The notes: generated by a model from the letters alone, not told the origin. A stretch of 64,000 nucleotides of DNA from Aeromonas bivalvium (GCF_000819765.1 NZ_CDBT01000054.1:1-64000), one strand, 5' to 3'; shown: positions 53,022 through 62,564, counted from the first letter of the stretch. Program-made: numbers and translations.

Positions 53022-54278
53022 TCAGCGCAGTATCATCTGCTCGCGGCCCGGGCCGACGGAGACCATGGGCACGGGAACGCCCATCAGCTCCTCGATGCGC
53101 AGCACGTAGCGCTGGGCGGCCAGGGGCAGCTCTTCGAACTTGCGGCAGCCGGAGATGTCTTCGCTCCAGGCTTCCATGGATTCGTAGACGGCCTTGAGAC
53201 CGGCGGTCTGCGGCCAGATCGGGTTTTCGGTGTGGGCACCCTCGTAGGCGACGCAGATCTTGAGATCCGGCATGCCGGAGAGGCAGTCCAGCTTGGTCAG
53301 GGCCACTTCGTTGGCGGCCTGGATTTCCAGACCCTGCTTGGTGGCGACGGCATCGAAGTAGCCGATGTCACGGGGACGGCCTGTGGTGGCGCCGAACTCG
53401 TTGGCGAACTTGCGGAACTCTTCCTGGTTCTCCATGGCGGTGATCAGGGTACCGGTACCGACCGAGGTGCTGAACGCCTTGGCCACGGCGATCACGCGCT
53501 CGGGACGCAGGGCCGGCAGGCCGCCACCGATCCCGGCGTAGGCGCCGGAGACGTGGGAGGAGGTCACCCAGGGGTACTCGCCGTAGATGAGGTCACGGCC
53601 GGCGCCCAGCTGGGCTTCGAACAGCAGGGTCTCGCCCTTGGCCTGGATGGCCTTGAGGGGTTCGCTGACGTTGCAGATGGCATCGCGCCACGGCTCGGAC
53701 ACTTCCAGCAGCCAGTCGGCCATCTCCTGGGCGGTCTGGCTGAACTCGAAGCTGGGGTAGAGGGCCTTGAGCTGGGGCAGTTTCCAGTCGAGGAAGAACT
53801 GGATGCGCTCCACCAGCACGTCCGGCTGTTTCAGCCAGCCGACCAGAATCGCCTTTTTCATGACCCGATCACCGTAAGCCGGGGCAATGCCCTGACGGGT
53901 GGAGCCGTAGGCGCCATCGCCCAGACGCACCTCTTCCAGGGTGTCCTCCAAGGCGTGGATCGGCAGGCAGAAGGTGGCCCTGTCGGAGATGGCGAGCTTG
54001 GGGTTCACGCCGGCGGCTTTCACTTCGGCCAGCTCGCGGGTCAGCGGCTCCGGGCTGATGACCATGCCGGGGCCGAGCACGACCAGGCAGTCGGGGTTGA
54101 AGACGCCGCTCGGCAGCTGGTGCAGCTTGAAGGTGCCCAGGTCGTTGACGACGGTGTGGCCGGCGTTGTTGCCGCCCTGAAAACGGATGCTGGCGGCGGA
54201 CTGGCCTGCCAGATAATCGACGATGCGGCCCTTGCCTTCATCACCCCAGTTAGCACCTACGACTACGATAGACGACAT
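53022..54278 (-). CDS. purA: Adenylosuccinate synthetase, divergent form
   Basis: The 418-residue enzyme joins IMP and aspartate using GTP in AMP synthesis. The GTP loop ANWGDEGKGRIVD with catalytic Asp and GGNNAGHT with catalytic His are intact. Other blocks differ from the enteric enzyme: GSTRQGIAPAYGDR replaces the usual TTGRGIGPAYEDK, and YPWVTSSHVSGAYAGIGGG replaces YPFVTSSN... It is therefore probably a second purA-like gene or a distinct lineage. The ATG at 54278 has GGAGAAAG upstream. A LysR gene is divergent from it. Confidence 0.85.
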   Translation of the reverse strand: MSSIVVVGANWGDEGKGRIVDYLAGQSAASIRFQGGNNAGHTVVNDLGTFKLHQLPSGVFNPDCLVVLGPGMVISPEPLTRELAEVKAAGVNPKLAISDRATFCLPIHALEDTLEEVRLGDGAYGSTRQGIAPAYGDRVMKKAILVGWLKQPDVLVERIQFFLDWKLPQLKALYPSFEFSQTAQEMADWLLEVSEPWRDAICNVSEPLKAIQAKGETLLFEAQLGAGRDLIYGEYPWVTSSHVSGAYAGIGGGLPALRPERVIAVAKAFSTSVGTGTLITAMENQEEFRKFANEFGATTGRPRDIGYFDAVATKQGLEIQAANEVALTKLDCLSGMPDLKICVAYEGAHTENPIWPQTAGLKAVYESMEAWSEDISGCRKFEELPLAAQRYVLRIEELMGVPVPMVSVGPGREQMILR

Positions 54279-54427
54279 GTGACTTTCTCCTAAGACGTTA
54301 GGCATCCATCCTAGGAGGCCGATGCGGATTAGAAAAATTAATTATCTTTATTGTTCTGATAACAAAACCATATAATTGCGGCGATATTATCGACGGCCGC
54401 GCCCCGTGGCCCGCTTCGGAGTGCTCC

Positions 54428-55366
54428 ATGCTGGATATTCACTGGCTCAATACCTTCGTCACCCTGGCCCGCCTGCAGCACTTCGGCCAGACCGCCACCG
54501 AGTTGCACATGACCCAGCCCAACGTCAGCCTGCACCTCAAGAACCTGGAGCAGGCGACCCGGGTCAAGCTGGTGGAACGCAGCCCGTTCCGGCTGACCCA
54601 GGCCGGGGAGCGCTTGCTGCAAAGCGCCGAGCGCGCCCTCAACGAGCTGCAACTGTGCCAGGCCGATCTCAATGCCCTCGGCCAGTTCAGTCAGGGCAAG
54701 CTTGCCATCGCCGCCAGTGACATCATCTCGCGCCTGCTGCTGATCCAGCCGTTTCAGCGCTTCAAGCAGGCCTTCCCCGGCATCGATCTCACCCTGTTCA
54801 ACACCACCTCGGATCAGGCGGCCGAGCTGGTGAAGGGGGGCAAGGCGGATCTCGGCTTCGTGATGGCGCAAAAGCGCAGCGAGCCGCTCTTCTATACCGA
54901 ATTGCAACAGGTGACCTGGTGCGCCCTGGGGCAGGGGCTTACCCGCTGGCAGGCGCGGGCCAGGGCAGGGGAGAGCGACCCCCTCGACGAGCCCACCCTG
55001 ATCCTGCTGGGTCACGACACCCGCACCCGGGCGCTGATCGACCCCTCCTTGCCCCTGCTCGGCCTGCCGAGCTGCCGCATCATGGAGGTGGGCAGCGTGG
55101 ACGCCCAGCTCGACTGGGCCGAGGCGGGGTTCGGGGTCGCCATAGTGCCGGACTTCTCGCTCCACCCCAGGCTCAAGCTGACGGCGCCGGTCACCGAGCT
55201 CCATGATTTTCCCGGTACCAGTCTGGGGTACGTGGTGCGCCAGAACCAGGTGCTGTCCCGGGCCATCAAGCAGCTGCTGCACTGGGTGGAGGAGGAGATC
55301 CAGCGCCCCCATCCCTACCTTGACCCGGCGCCGGAGACGCGCAAGGAGAGCGGGGAGGGCGAGTAG
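54428..55366 (+). CDS. LysR-family regulator, divergent from purA
   Basis: The 312-residue protein has an N-terminal helix-turn-helix (FVTLARLQHFGQTATELHMT, LKNLEQATRVKLVERSPF) and a LysR effector domain from about 90. The 149-base gap to purA is AT-rich and should hold both promoters. Control of purA is an inference from position. The effector is unknown. Confidence 0.9.
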   Translation: MLDIHWLNTFVTLARLQHFGQTATELHMTQPNVSLHLKNLEQATRVKLVERSPFRLTQAGERLLQSAERALNELQLCQADLNALGQFSQGKLAIAASDIISRLLLIQPFQRFKQAFPGIDLTLFNTTSDQAAELVKGGKADLGFVMAQKRSEPLFYTELQQVTWCALGQGLTRWQARARAGESDPLDEPTLILLGHDTRTRALIDPSLPLLGLPSCRIMEVGSVDAQLDWAEAGFGVAIVPDFSLHPRLKLTAPVTELHDFPGTSLGYVVRQNQVLSRAIKQLLHWVEEEIQRPHPYLDPAPETRKESGEGE

Positions 55367-55387
55367 CGGCGTCAAGGGGCCGAGTAC

Positions 55388-55430
55388 GAAAAACATCAGG
55401 GCCACCGCGAGGTGGCCCTGATGCTGTCTG
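55388..55430. terminator. Bidirectional terminator between the LysR gene and the TAXI gene
   Basis: A 13-bp perfect stem has arms 55394-55406 and 55111+300-type partner at 55411-55423, with loop GCGA and A residues on its left side that read as T for the minus-strand gene. Confidence 0.8.
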
Positions 55431-55445
55431 TCTGGATGAAAAAAG

Positions 55446-56864
55446 TCAGGGTGTGGCCGCGGGCTCGGTGGCGGCTGCGCCAGAGGGAGGTTGGGCAGGC
55501 GCCGCCTCGGCCTCTGGGGTTGCCGCTGATCCCGTGGCGGCTGCGCCAGAAGGGGTCTGGGCCGGCGCCGCCTCGGCCTCTGGGATTGCCGCCGAGCCGG
55601 TGGCGGCTGCGCCAGAGGGGGTCTGGGCAGGCGCCGTTTCCCCCTCCAGGATTGCCGCCGAGCCGGTGGCGGCTGCGTCAGAGGGAGTCTGGGCAAGCGC
55701 CGTTTCCCCCTCCAGGATTGCCGCCTCGTCCTCGAGGATTGCCGCCGAGCCGGTGGCGGCTGCGCCAGAGGGGGTCTGGGCCGGCGCGGTCTCCCCTTCG
55801 GGCGCGGTGCTCTCCTCGGTGGCCTCAGCCCCAGAGACGGTCTGGGTGGGCAGCGCCTCCGAGGGGACGCTGTCGGGTTGCAGGGACTCTGGCATCAGGG
55901 TGGGCGGGAGCGGCTCGGGCGCCCTGGGGTCATCCTGCATGGCGGCATGGGATGGCGCCGGGCTTGGCGCCGTCATGGTCTCCTGGGTGAGGGTGATGAG
56001 GGACGGATGCAGGCGGGTAAATTGCTTGAGGTGCTCATCCATTACCCGGCGCAGGCGATGGACTGTCTCGACCGGCAGGGTATCCTGGGTCACCAGGTCC
56101 GCGCGCACCCCCAGGGTGGGGATCGCCATGGTCTGGCCCGGGTAGAGGTTGGCCGGAATGCGGCCCCGCTCGTAATAGGTCGACCCCTCGATGAGCCCGG
56201 TTATCCTGGCATCATCGATGGGGAGCAGACGGGCCTTGCAGCGCCCGGTCAGATCCGAAATCACCTGATTGGGTTGACCCGCGACCACGAAGGCGGCGTC
56301 CAGGCTGCCATCACACAGGCCTTGCAGCCGATCGGCCCCCAGCCCGGCGGTGGGGGCAAAATCCTTGGCCTGCCAGCCCATGGCCTCGACAAGCGCCATG
56401 ATGGTGACCCTGTCTCCGCCGTTGACGCTGCCAAGATCGACCCGTTTTCCCGGCAGATCCCCCAGGCTGCCGATCCGGCTCTGTTCACCGACCAGCAGGG
56501 CCACCGATTCGTGATGGAGCCGATAGAGGGAGCGCAGCGCCCTGTTGGGACCCTGGTCCGCGAAGGGGCCGGTGCCATGGACGGTGTGGTGGAGTACATC
56601 GGATTGCACCAGGGCGAGCTGGCTCTTGCCCTCTTGCAGATCCTGCAAGTTGGCAAGGGATCCCTTGGTGCTCCGCACGCTGCAGCGCAGGCCATCTGAC
56701 CCGCTCTGTTCGTTGAGCAGGCGGCAGAGGGCGCCACCGACCGGGTAGTAGACGCCGGTGAGCGCCCCCGTGCTGATGGTGAGGTAATCGCTGGCGTGGG
56801 CGCTCGTCCCCCAGCAGAGCAGGGCAAACAGGGGGGCGAGCAGGGCAGGTATTCGTGGGCGCAT
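55446..56864 (-). CDS. TAXI-family solute-binding protein with a repeat tail
   Basis: The 472-residue protein has a signal peptide (MRPRIPALL... ending SAHA) and the TAXI receptor start YLTISTGALTGVYYPVGGALC, with GSLANLQDLQEGKSQLALVQSDV and LGSVNGGDRVTIMALVEAMGW (in part) later. TAXI proteins bind small acids for TRAP importers; no TRAP permease is seen nearby. The last 170 residues are Ala/Pro/Glu-rich, with five 22-residue repeats around APAQTPSGAAATGSAAI. A start at 56909 would overlap the malY stop (ATGA) but puts 15 residues before the signal. Confidence 0.8.
   Translation of the reverse strand: MRPRIPALLAPLFALLCWGTSAHASDYLTISTGALTGVYYPVGGALCRLLNEQSGSDGLRCSVRSTKGSLANLQDLQEGKSQLALVQSDVLHHTVHGTGPFADQGPNRALRSLYRLHHESVALLVGEQSRIGSLGDLPGKRVDLGSVNGGDRVTIMALVEAMGWQAKDFAPTAGLGADRLQGLCDGSLDAAFVVAGQPNQVISDLTGRCKARLLPIDDARITGLIEGSTYYERGRIPANLYPGQTMAIPTLGVRADLVTQDTLPVETVHRLRRVMDEHLKQFTRLHPSLITLTQETMTAPSPAPSHAAMQDDPRAPEPLPPTLMPESLQPDSVPSEALPTQTVSGAEATEESTAPEGETAPAQTPSGAAATGSAAILEDEAAILEGETALAQTPSDAAATGSAAILEGETAPAQTPSGAAATGSAAIPEAEAAPAQTPSGAAATGSAATPEAEAAPAQPPSGAAATEPAATP
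55471..55800 (-). repeat. 66-bp tandem repeats coding for the TAXI protein tail
   Basis: The block GCGGCTGCGC recurs at 55471, 55537, 55603, 55669 (one base changed) and 55756. Spacing is 66, 66, 66 and 87 bases; the last carries a 21-base insert that adds seven residues. All spacings are multiples of three, so the frame is kept. Copy number could vary between strains. Confidence 0.85.
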
Positions 56865-56905
56865 AGGAAACCAGTCAGTCAGCAGGGATGGGAGACCCAT
56901 ATGGC

Positions 56906-58048
56906 TCATTTGAGCCGGGCCATGATGGCCCGTTCCATGCGAGCCAAGGCCTCGGTCAGGCGCGCCCGGGTGCAACCGAAGTTGAGGCGCACGAACTGCG
57001 CATCCCCGAACTGGGCGCCCGGGGAGAGGCCGACGCCAGCCTGTTCGAAGAAGGCGATGGGGTCTTCCAGTGTCAGGCCCGCGACATCGATCCAGGCGAG
57101 ATAGGTGGCCTGGTTGCGCGCCAGCATGACCCCGGGCCAGCGGGCGACGGCCGCCTCGATCAGGGCCAGGTTGCCGCTCAGGTAGTCGAGCTGCGCCGCC
57201 AGCCAGGCATCGCCCCCCTCGTAGGCCGCCTCGGCCGCCACATAGCCCAGCAGGTTGACGTCGGCGCTGATGCCGCGCATCGCCTGTTGCAGCTTGAGGC
57301 GCAGCCTGGGATTGGCCACCACGGCGAAGGAGCAGCACAGACCGGCGATGTTGAAGGTCTTGCTCGGTGCCATCATGACGGCAGAGCGCTCGGCGGCTGC
57401 CGGACTCAGGGCACCGTAGGGGATGTGGCGGGCGCCTTGGTCCAGCAGCAGATCGCAGTGGATCTCGTCGGAGCAGATCACCAGGTTGTGGCGCTCGGCG
57501 ATGGCGTCGATGGCTTCCAGTTCCTCCCGGGTGAAGATGGTGCCGCCCGGGTTGTGGGGGTTGCACAGCAGCAGCAGATCCGCCGAGGGGGCCTGACGCT
57601 CCAGCTCCGCTATGTCCAGGACCCAGCGCGCATCCTGCTCCACCATGGGCACGGTGAGCAGGGGCCTGTCATTGAAGCCCGGCGCCTGCAGGAAGGGGTA
57701 GTAGACCGGCTTGGGGGTAATGATGCCGCGGCCATGCTGGCTCCAGGCCTTGCAGGCGAGGTTCAGACCGGGCACCACGCCGGGCAGGAATACCAGCCAC
57801 TGGGCCTCTATCTGCCAGCCATAGCGCTCCTTCATGCGGGCAATGATGAGTTCGATGAGACGGGGGGAGGGGCGTGAGTAACCAAAGACGCCGTGGGCGA
57901 CCCGCTCGGTCAGGGCCTCGATGACGGCCGGGGGGGAAACGAAGTCGGTGTCGGCCACCCACATGGGCAGGACGTCCTTATCCTTGTACTTGTCCCACTT
58001 CAGGCTCATGGTGCCGCTGCGATCAATTTCCCTGTCAAAATCAAACAT
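56906..58048 (-). CDS. MalY/PatB-family PLP-dependent C-S lyase
   Basis: The 380-residue aminotransferase-fold protein has the MalY start FDREIDRSGTMSLKWDKY, LLLCNPHNPGG for the NPHNPGG motif, VICSDEIHCDLL for the Asp that binds the cofactor ring and MMAPSKTFNIAG with the PLP-binding Lys. Members cleave cystathionine and similar C-S bonds. The ATG at 58048 has AAAGGA upstream; a TTG at 58054 is in frame. The downstream TAXI gene may be coupled. Confidence 0.9.
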   Translation of the reverse strand: MFDFDREIDRSGTMSLKWDKYKDKDVLPMWVADTDFVSPPAVIEALTERVAHGVFGYSRPSPRLIELIIARMKERYGWQIEAQWLVFLPGVVPGLNLACKAWSQHGRGIITPKPVYYPFLQAPGFNDRPLLTVPMVEQDARWVLDIAELERQAPSADLLLLCNPHNPGGTIFTREELEAIDAIAERHNLVICSDEIHCDLLLDQGARHIPYGALSPAAAERSAVMMAPSKTFNIAGLCCSFAVVANPRLRLKLQQAMRGISADVNLLGYVAAEAAYEGGDAWLAAQLDYLSGNLALIEAAVARWPGVMLARNQATYLAWIDVAGLTLEDPIAFFEQAGVGLSPGAQFGDAQFVRLNFGCTRARLTEALARMERAIMARLK

Positions 58049-58293
58049 ATTCAATCCTTTTACTGGCCAGACAAGCCGGGTGCCACGGGCTGGTGTCTGC
58101 TGCCCGTCCCTCGGGCAAGGGCGGTCGGCCGGCCATCTTGGTGGTTGCTGCCATCATGGGGCAATCTGGGCTTTCAATGTACGGTGTCGGCGGAGCCGTC
58201 GCAAGCCTTGAGCTGGTTCGAGATGGTGTCATAAGATGACCATCGTCCCTGCGCCTCCCGGCGCATCCCTTCCTCCAGTCTGGTGATAACCCT

Positions 58294-59466
58294 ATGAAAT
58301 CCCTCACCGCCGTCATCAAGCGTCCGGATCCCGTCTCACTGTCCTTCCTGGCGGTCACCTTCATGACCGGGGTGGCGGTGGCCTTGCAGGTGCCCACCTT
58401 GAGCCTGTTTCTGGCCGAGGAGGTGCAGGTGCGCCCCTTCCTGGTCGGCCTCTTCTATACCGTCAACGCCCTGGTGGGGATCCTCATCAGCCAGTGGCTC
58501 GGTCACAGATCCGATCACAGTGGCGATCGCAAACGCCTGATCCTGCGCTGCTGCGCGGCGGGCATAGTGCTCTCCCTGCTGTTCGCCTGGAACCGCAACT
58601 ACTGGCTGCTGGTGAGCCTGGGGGTCTTGCTGGCGAGCCTGGCGGCCACCGCCAGCCCCCAGCTGTTCGCCCTGGCCCGGGAGCATGCCGACAGTCAGCA
58701 GAAGCGGGCCGACATGTTCAGCTCCGTGATGCGGGCCCAGTTCTCCCTGGCCTGGGTGGTGGGGCCTCCCATGGCCTTCGCCCTGGCCATCGGCTACGGC
58801 TTCGAGGCCATGTACCTGGCGTCCGCCTTCGCCTATCTGGTCTGCGCCCTGGTGGTGTGGCGCTGGTTGCCCTCCCTGCCGCTGCCGGCCAGGGACGAGA
58901 ACCAGCCCAGGGTCAGCAGCTGGCGTGACCCTGCCGTGCGAGGGCTCTTCATCGCCTCCACCCTGATGTGGACCTGCAACAGCATGTACCTCATCAATAT
59001 GCCGCTCTATGTCACCCGTGAGCTGGGATTGAATGAGACCCTGGCCGGGGTGCTGATGGGCACGGCGGCGGCGCTCGAGATCCCCTTCATGCTGCTGGCG
59101 GGCTACTACACCCGCCGCTTTGGCAAGCGACCCATGATGTTGCTGGCGGTGCTGGCCGGGGTCGGCTTCTACGCCGGGCTGGTGACCCTGACGAGCCAGC
59201 AGGCGCTCATCGCGCTGCAACTGCTCAATGCCATCTTCATCGGCATCATCGCCGGCATCGGCATGTCCTATTTTCAGGACCTGATGCCGGGGCGCGCCGG
59301 GGTCGCCACCACCCTGTTCGCCAACAGCATTCGCACCGGCTCCATCCTGGCGGGGGCCATCGCCGGTATCGTCGCCGAGCTGTGGAGTTTTCACGGTGTC
59401 TTCCTGGTCGCCCTGACCCTGGCCATGCTGGCCCTGGCCGCCTGCTGGCGGGTGCCAAACGTCTGA
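58294..59466 (+). CDS. Sugar efflux-type MFS transporter (SetA/SetB-like)
   Basis: The 390-residue protein has 12 hydrophobic segments. LAVTFMTGVAVALQVPTLSLFLAEEV (in parts), GLFYTVNALVGILISQWLGHRSDHSGDRK and LAREHADSQQ agree with the SetA/SetB sugar-efflux branch of the MFS. The substrate is probably a sugar or sugar phosphate analogue. It is divergent from malY and ends in a terminator. Confidence 0.85.
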   Translation: MKSLTAVIKRPDPVSLSFLAVTFMTGVAVALQVPTLSLFLAEEVQVRPFLVGLFYTVNALVGILISQWLGHRSDHSGDRKRLILRCCAAGIVLSLLFAWNRNYWLLVSLGVLLASLAATASPQLFALAREHADSQQKRADMFSSVMRAQFSLAWVVGPPMAFALAIGYGFEAMYLASAFAYLVCALVVWRWLPSLPLPARDENQPRVSSWRDPAVRGLFIASTLMWTCNSMYLINMPLYVTRELGLNETLAGVLMGTAAALEIPFMLLAGYYTRRFGKRPMMLLAVLAGVGFYAGLVTLTSQQALIALQLLNAIFIGIIAGIGMSYFQDLMPGRAGVATTLFANSIRTGSILAGAIAGIVAELWSFHGVFLVALTLAMLALAACWRVPNV

Positions 59467-59487
59467 GGCGCCCCTTGAGCCATAGGC

Positions 59488-59514
59488 AAAGACCCGCCTG
59501 GTGCGGGTCTTTTG
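59488..59514. terminator. Terminator between the MFS gene and the second LysR gene
   Basis: AAAGACCCGC (59488-59497) pairs with GCGGGTCTTT (59503-59512), with further T after it; it may serve both convergent genes. Confidence 0.85.
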
Positions 59515-59546
59515 TCATGGAAAAAGGAGAGGGGTGTGGGTAGGGG

Positions 59547-60425
59547 CTAGCTTCGGCCCTGGTATTCGTCCCGCAGGCAGCGCAGCAGCAGCTCGCTGGC
59601 CGGGCCCAGGGCGTCCGGGCTCTGGGTGAGCAGATAGGTATAGAGGTGGCGCTCGCTGCCCCCCTCCAGGGTCAGGGGCACCAGGCTGCCGTCGGCCAGG
59701 GCCGTGCTGGCCAGGTGGCGCGGCAGCCAGCCGTAGCCAAGCCCCTGTTGCAGCAGGGCGATCACCTCCTGGTAATGGGTCACCTTCCAGCCGGTGTCCT
59801 CGGCATCGTGCCAGTCCACCGAGCGGTGGATGGGGGGATGCAGGCCAATCTGGTTATGGGCGGTCAGCCGCTCCAGGGAGAGGGGGGCCTGGGCTCCCGC
59901 CAGGGGGTGGCTCGGGGCGCACAGGGGCAGCAGGCTCACCTCGTCAAGGGGCAGGCCGGTACGATCCCCGGGCAGGTGTTCCGAGATCATCAGATCCCCC
60001 GGTTGCAGCGCGTTGAAGTGGCAGTGGATCCGCTCATGGAGATTGATGCGGCAGCCCCGGCTGCGGGGGTGAAAGCGGGCCAGGGCGCGATAGAGCCGCG
60101 TCCTGGGTTGCAGCGCCGAGACATAGAGGTTGATCTGGGGTTCCCACTGGCGCTCCAGGTTGTCGGCCAGGTTCTCGAGCTCCTCCACCTGCTGGCTGAG
60201 CTGGCGGGCCCGCTTGAGGAAAGCCTCCCCGGCCGGGGTCAGCACCGCCTTGCGGCCACGGACCTCCAGCAGTGCCACCCCCAGACTCTGCTGCAGCTTG
60301 GCCACCGCATGGTTGAGGGAGGACTGGCTCTTGTTCAGGGCCTCGGCCGCCTGGGCATAACCGCCGCAGTCGACCACCGCCTGAAAGATACGCCACTGCT
60401 CGAAGGTACTCTTGGGACGAAACAT
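59547..60425 (-). CDS. LysR-family regulator
   Basis: The 292-residue protein has the LysR helix-turn-helix (FQAVVDCGGYAQAAEALNKS, SLNHAVAKLQQSLGVALLEV) and an effector domain from about 90. Divergent from no gene and convergent with the MFS gene, so its target cannot be told from position. Confidence 0.9.
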   Translation of the reverse strand: MFRPKSTFEQWRIFQAVVDCGGYAQAAEALNKSQSSLNHAVAKLQQSLGVALLEVRGRKAVLTPAGEAFLKRARQLSQQVEELENLADNLERQWEPQINLYVSALQPRTRLYRALARFHPRSRGCRINLHERIHCHFNALQPGDLMISEHLPGDRTGLPLDEVSLLPLCAPSHPLAGAQAPLSLERLTAHNQIGLHPPIHRSVDWHDAEDTGWKVTHYQEVIALLQQGLGYGWLPRHLASTALADGSLVPLTLEGGSERHLYTYLLTQSPDALGPASELLLRCLRDEYQGRS

Positions 60426-60513
60426 GACTCACCTGCTGGCTCGGCACCGGGCTCGCGTGAATGGACTCCAATAACTCTAATGGTCCTGGCCGCCGCGAGC
60501 CGTTTTTTTATGA

Positions 60514-61269
60514 TTATCTGGGCTGGGCGACGAAGGTCTGGCCCGTCTTGCCCCGGCTGTCAGACCCCATCAGGTAGAGATAGAGGGGCATGAGATCCGC
60601 CGGTGTCTTCAGGGCCATGGGGTCTTCGGCCGGGAAGGCGCTGGCGCGCATCTTGGTGCGGGTGCCGCCCGGATTGATGCTGTTGACCCGCACCCCTGTG
60701 TTGTCCAGCTCGTCGGCCAGCACCTCCATCATGCCCTCCACCGCGAACTTGGAGATGGCGTAGCTGCCCCAGTAGGCGCGCCCCTTGCGGCCCACGCTCG
60801 ACGAGGTGTAGAGGATGGAGGCCTCGCCATGGTCCTTGGCGGTCTGGCGGATGAGGGGCAAGAGCGCCTGGGTCAGCAGGAATTCGGACTTGACGTTGAC
60901 CTGCATCACCTCGTCCCACTCCTTCTCCTGGATGTGCTCGAACGGCGACAGGGAACCCAGCAGGCCGGCGTTGAACAGGACGCCGTCGAGGCGGCCGAAC
61001 TGTTCGGCGAAGGTCTCGGCCATGCCGCGATAGTGGCTGGCGGTGGCCCCTTTCAGGTCGACCGGGGCGATGGCGGGCAGGGGGTGGCCGGCGGCCTCGA
61101 TCTGGTCGTAGACGGCTTCCAGCTTGGCCACGGTGCGGCCCAGCAGTATGACGGTGGCGCCGTGGGCGGCGAAGGTGAGCGCCGCTTCACGGCCTATGCC
61201 GTCACCTGCCCCCGTCACCAGAATGACTTTGTTGCTGAGCAAGGTGGCGGGGGCCTGATAATCGAGCAT
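60514..61269 (-). CDS. yciK: YciK-type short-chain dehydrogenase
   Basis: The 251-residue SDR has VTGAGDGIGREAALTFA, LFNAGLLG, TSSSVGRKGRAYWGSYAISK with YxxxK, and a C-terminus NPGGTRTKMRASAFPAEDP and KTPADLMPLYLYLMG that match E. coli YciK. Its substrate is not known. The ATG at 61269 matches YciK; a longer upstream frame is not supported. In E. coli yciK is next to sohB as here, and the two genes are divergent. Confidence 0.9.
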   Translation of the reverse strand: MLDYQAPATLLSNKVILVTGAGDGIGREAALTFAAHGATVILLGRTVAKLEAVYDQIEAAGHPLPAIAPVDLKGATASHYRGMAETFAEQFGRLDGVLFNAGLLGSLSPFEHIQEKEWDEVMQVNVKSEFLLTQALLPLIRQTAKDHGEASILYTSSSVGRKGRAYWGSYAISKFAVEGMMEVLADELDNTGVRVNSINPGGTRTKMRASAFPAEDPMALKTPADLMPLYLYLMGSDSRGKTGQTFVAQPR

Positions 61270-61496
61270 GACGACTCCTGTGAATTTCATGGAATTGGCC
61301 AGGGTCCTGCCCCGGCGTGTTGGGGCAAGTGTACTGAGGCCCCCGGCCGTTTGACCAGCGCGGCCGGATAAAAATGTGAAGGAAACGAGGCGCTTGCCGC
61401 ATCTCTGCCTCGGGTGGGCTTTGATACCAGAGACTTTGCGCCCCCGAAACAAACTCCCTAGAATGGGAAAAATTTTCACTCTCAACGGAGTCTTCA

Positions 61497-62504
61497 GTGG
61501 CATTTTTGAGCGAATACGGCCTGTTTCTGGCCAAGACCCTCACCCTGGTGCTCGCCTTCGGCGCCCTGATCCTGATGCTGGTCAGCAGCCGTCACCCCAA
61601 GTCCCGCAAGGGAGAGCTGGTGATAAGCGATCTCTCCGCCGAGTTGGAGCAGACCCGCACCCGGCTGCAGGAATCCCTGGCCGGCAAGCAGGAGCGCAAG
61701 CAGCTGGAGAAGCAGCAGAAGGAGCGCAACAAGCAGCGCAGCAAGCAGGGGGATGAGCGGCGCCGCCTGTTCGTCATGGACTTTCATGGCAGCATGGATG
61801 CCAGGGAGGTGGCCTCCCTGCGCGAGGAGGTGAGCGCGGTGATCGGGGTGGCCCAGCCGGGGGACGAGGTGCTGCTGCGGCTCGAGTCCGGTGGCGGCGT
61901 GGTCCATGGCTATGGCCTGGCGGCGTCCCAGTTGCAGCGTCTGCGGGATCGCCAGATCACCCTGACGGTGGCCATCGACAAGGTGGCGGCGAGTGGCGGC
62001 TACATGATGGCCTGCGTGGCGGATCGCATCCTGGCTGCCCCCTTCGCCATCGTCGGCTCCATCGGGGTGATCGCCCAGCTGCCGAACTTCCACAAGTTGC
62101 TCAAGAAGCACGATATCGAGTTCGAGATGCACACGGCGGGCCAGTACAAGCGCACCATCACCATGTTCGGCGAGAATGACGAGTCGGGTCGGGAGAAGTT
62201 TCGCGAGGAGCTGGGGGCCATCCACGAGCAGTTCAAGGACTTCGTGGCCGCCCATCGCCCGGCGCTGGACATCGACAAGGTCACCACGGGGGAGCACTGG
62301 CTCGCCGGTCAGGCCAAGGAGCTGGGGCTGGTGGACGAGCTCTGCACCAGCGATGACTATCTGCTGCGCCGCGCCGAGGAGCGCCGGGTGGTGGGGTTGT
62401 GCTTCCAAAAGCCCAAGTCGCTGACCCAGAAGCTGGGTCAGCAGGGGGCCCAGGGGCTGCTACAGGGGCTGGAGCGGCTCTGGCAGCAGAGCCCCTGGCG
62501 CTGA
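61497..62504 (+). CDS. sohB: Inner-membrane peptidase SohB (S49 family)
   Basis: The 335-residue protein starts at a GTG with ACGGAG upstream and has one N-terminal membrane segment (GLFLAKTLTLVLAFGALILM), a charged coiled region at about 55-85 and an S49 protease domain. The nucleophile Ser lies in VAASGGYMMACVAD and the general-base Lys in GQYKRTITMFGEN. It resembles signal-peptide peptidase SppA but is shorter. It works at the periplasmic face of the membrane. Confidence 0.93.
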   Translation: MAFLSEYGLFLAKTLTLVLAFGALILMLVSSRHPKSRKGELVISDLSAELEQTRTRLQESLAGKQERKQLEKQQKERNKQRSKQGDERRRLFVMDFHGSMDAREVASLREEVSAVIGVAQPGDEVLLRLESGGGVVHGYGLAASQLQRLRDRQITLTVAIDKVAASGGYMMACVADRILAAPFAIVGSIGVIAQLPNFHKLLKKHDIEFEMHTAGQYKRTITMFGENDESGREKFREELGAIHEQFKDFVAAHRPALDIDKVTTGEHWLAGQAKELGLVDELCTSDDYLLRRAEERRVVGLCFQKPKSLTQKLGQQGAQGLLQGLERLWQQSPWR

Positions 62505-62518
62505 GGCACCCCATGCAC

Positions 62519-62546
62519 AAGGCCGGACATGAGTCCGGCCTTGTCG
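62519..62546. terminator. Terminator between sohB and astB
   Basis: AAGGCCGGAC (62519-62528) and GTCCGGCCTT (62533-62542) form a 10-bp stem with a 4-base loop between convergent genes. Confidence 0.85.
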
Positions 62547-62564
62547 TTTCTGGCTGGGCTTGGC

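Noticed and set aside
53022..54278. PurZ (2-aminoadenine pathway) instead of PurA
   Set aside because: The catalytic Asp in GDEGKG, lost in PurZ proteins, is present.
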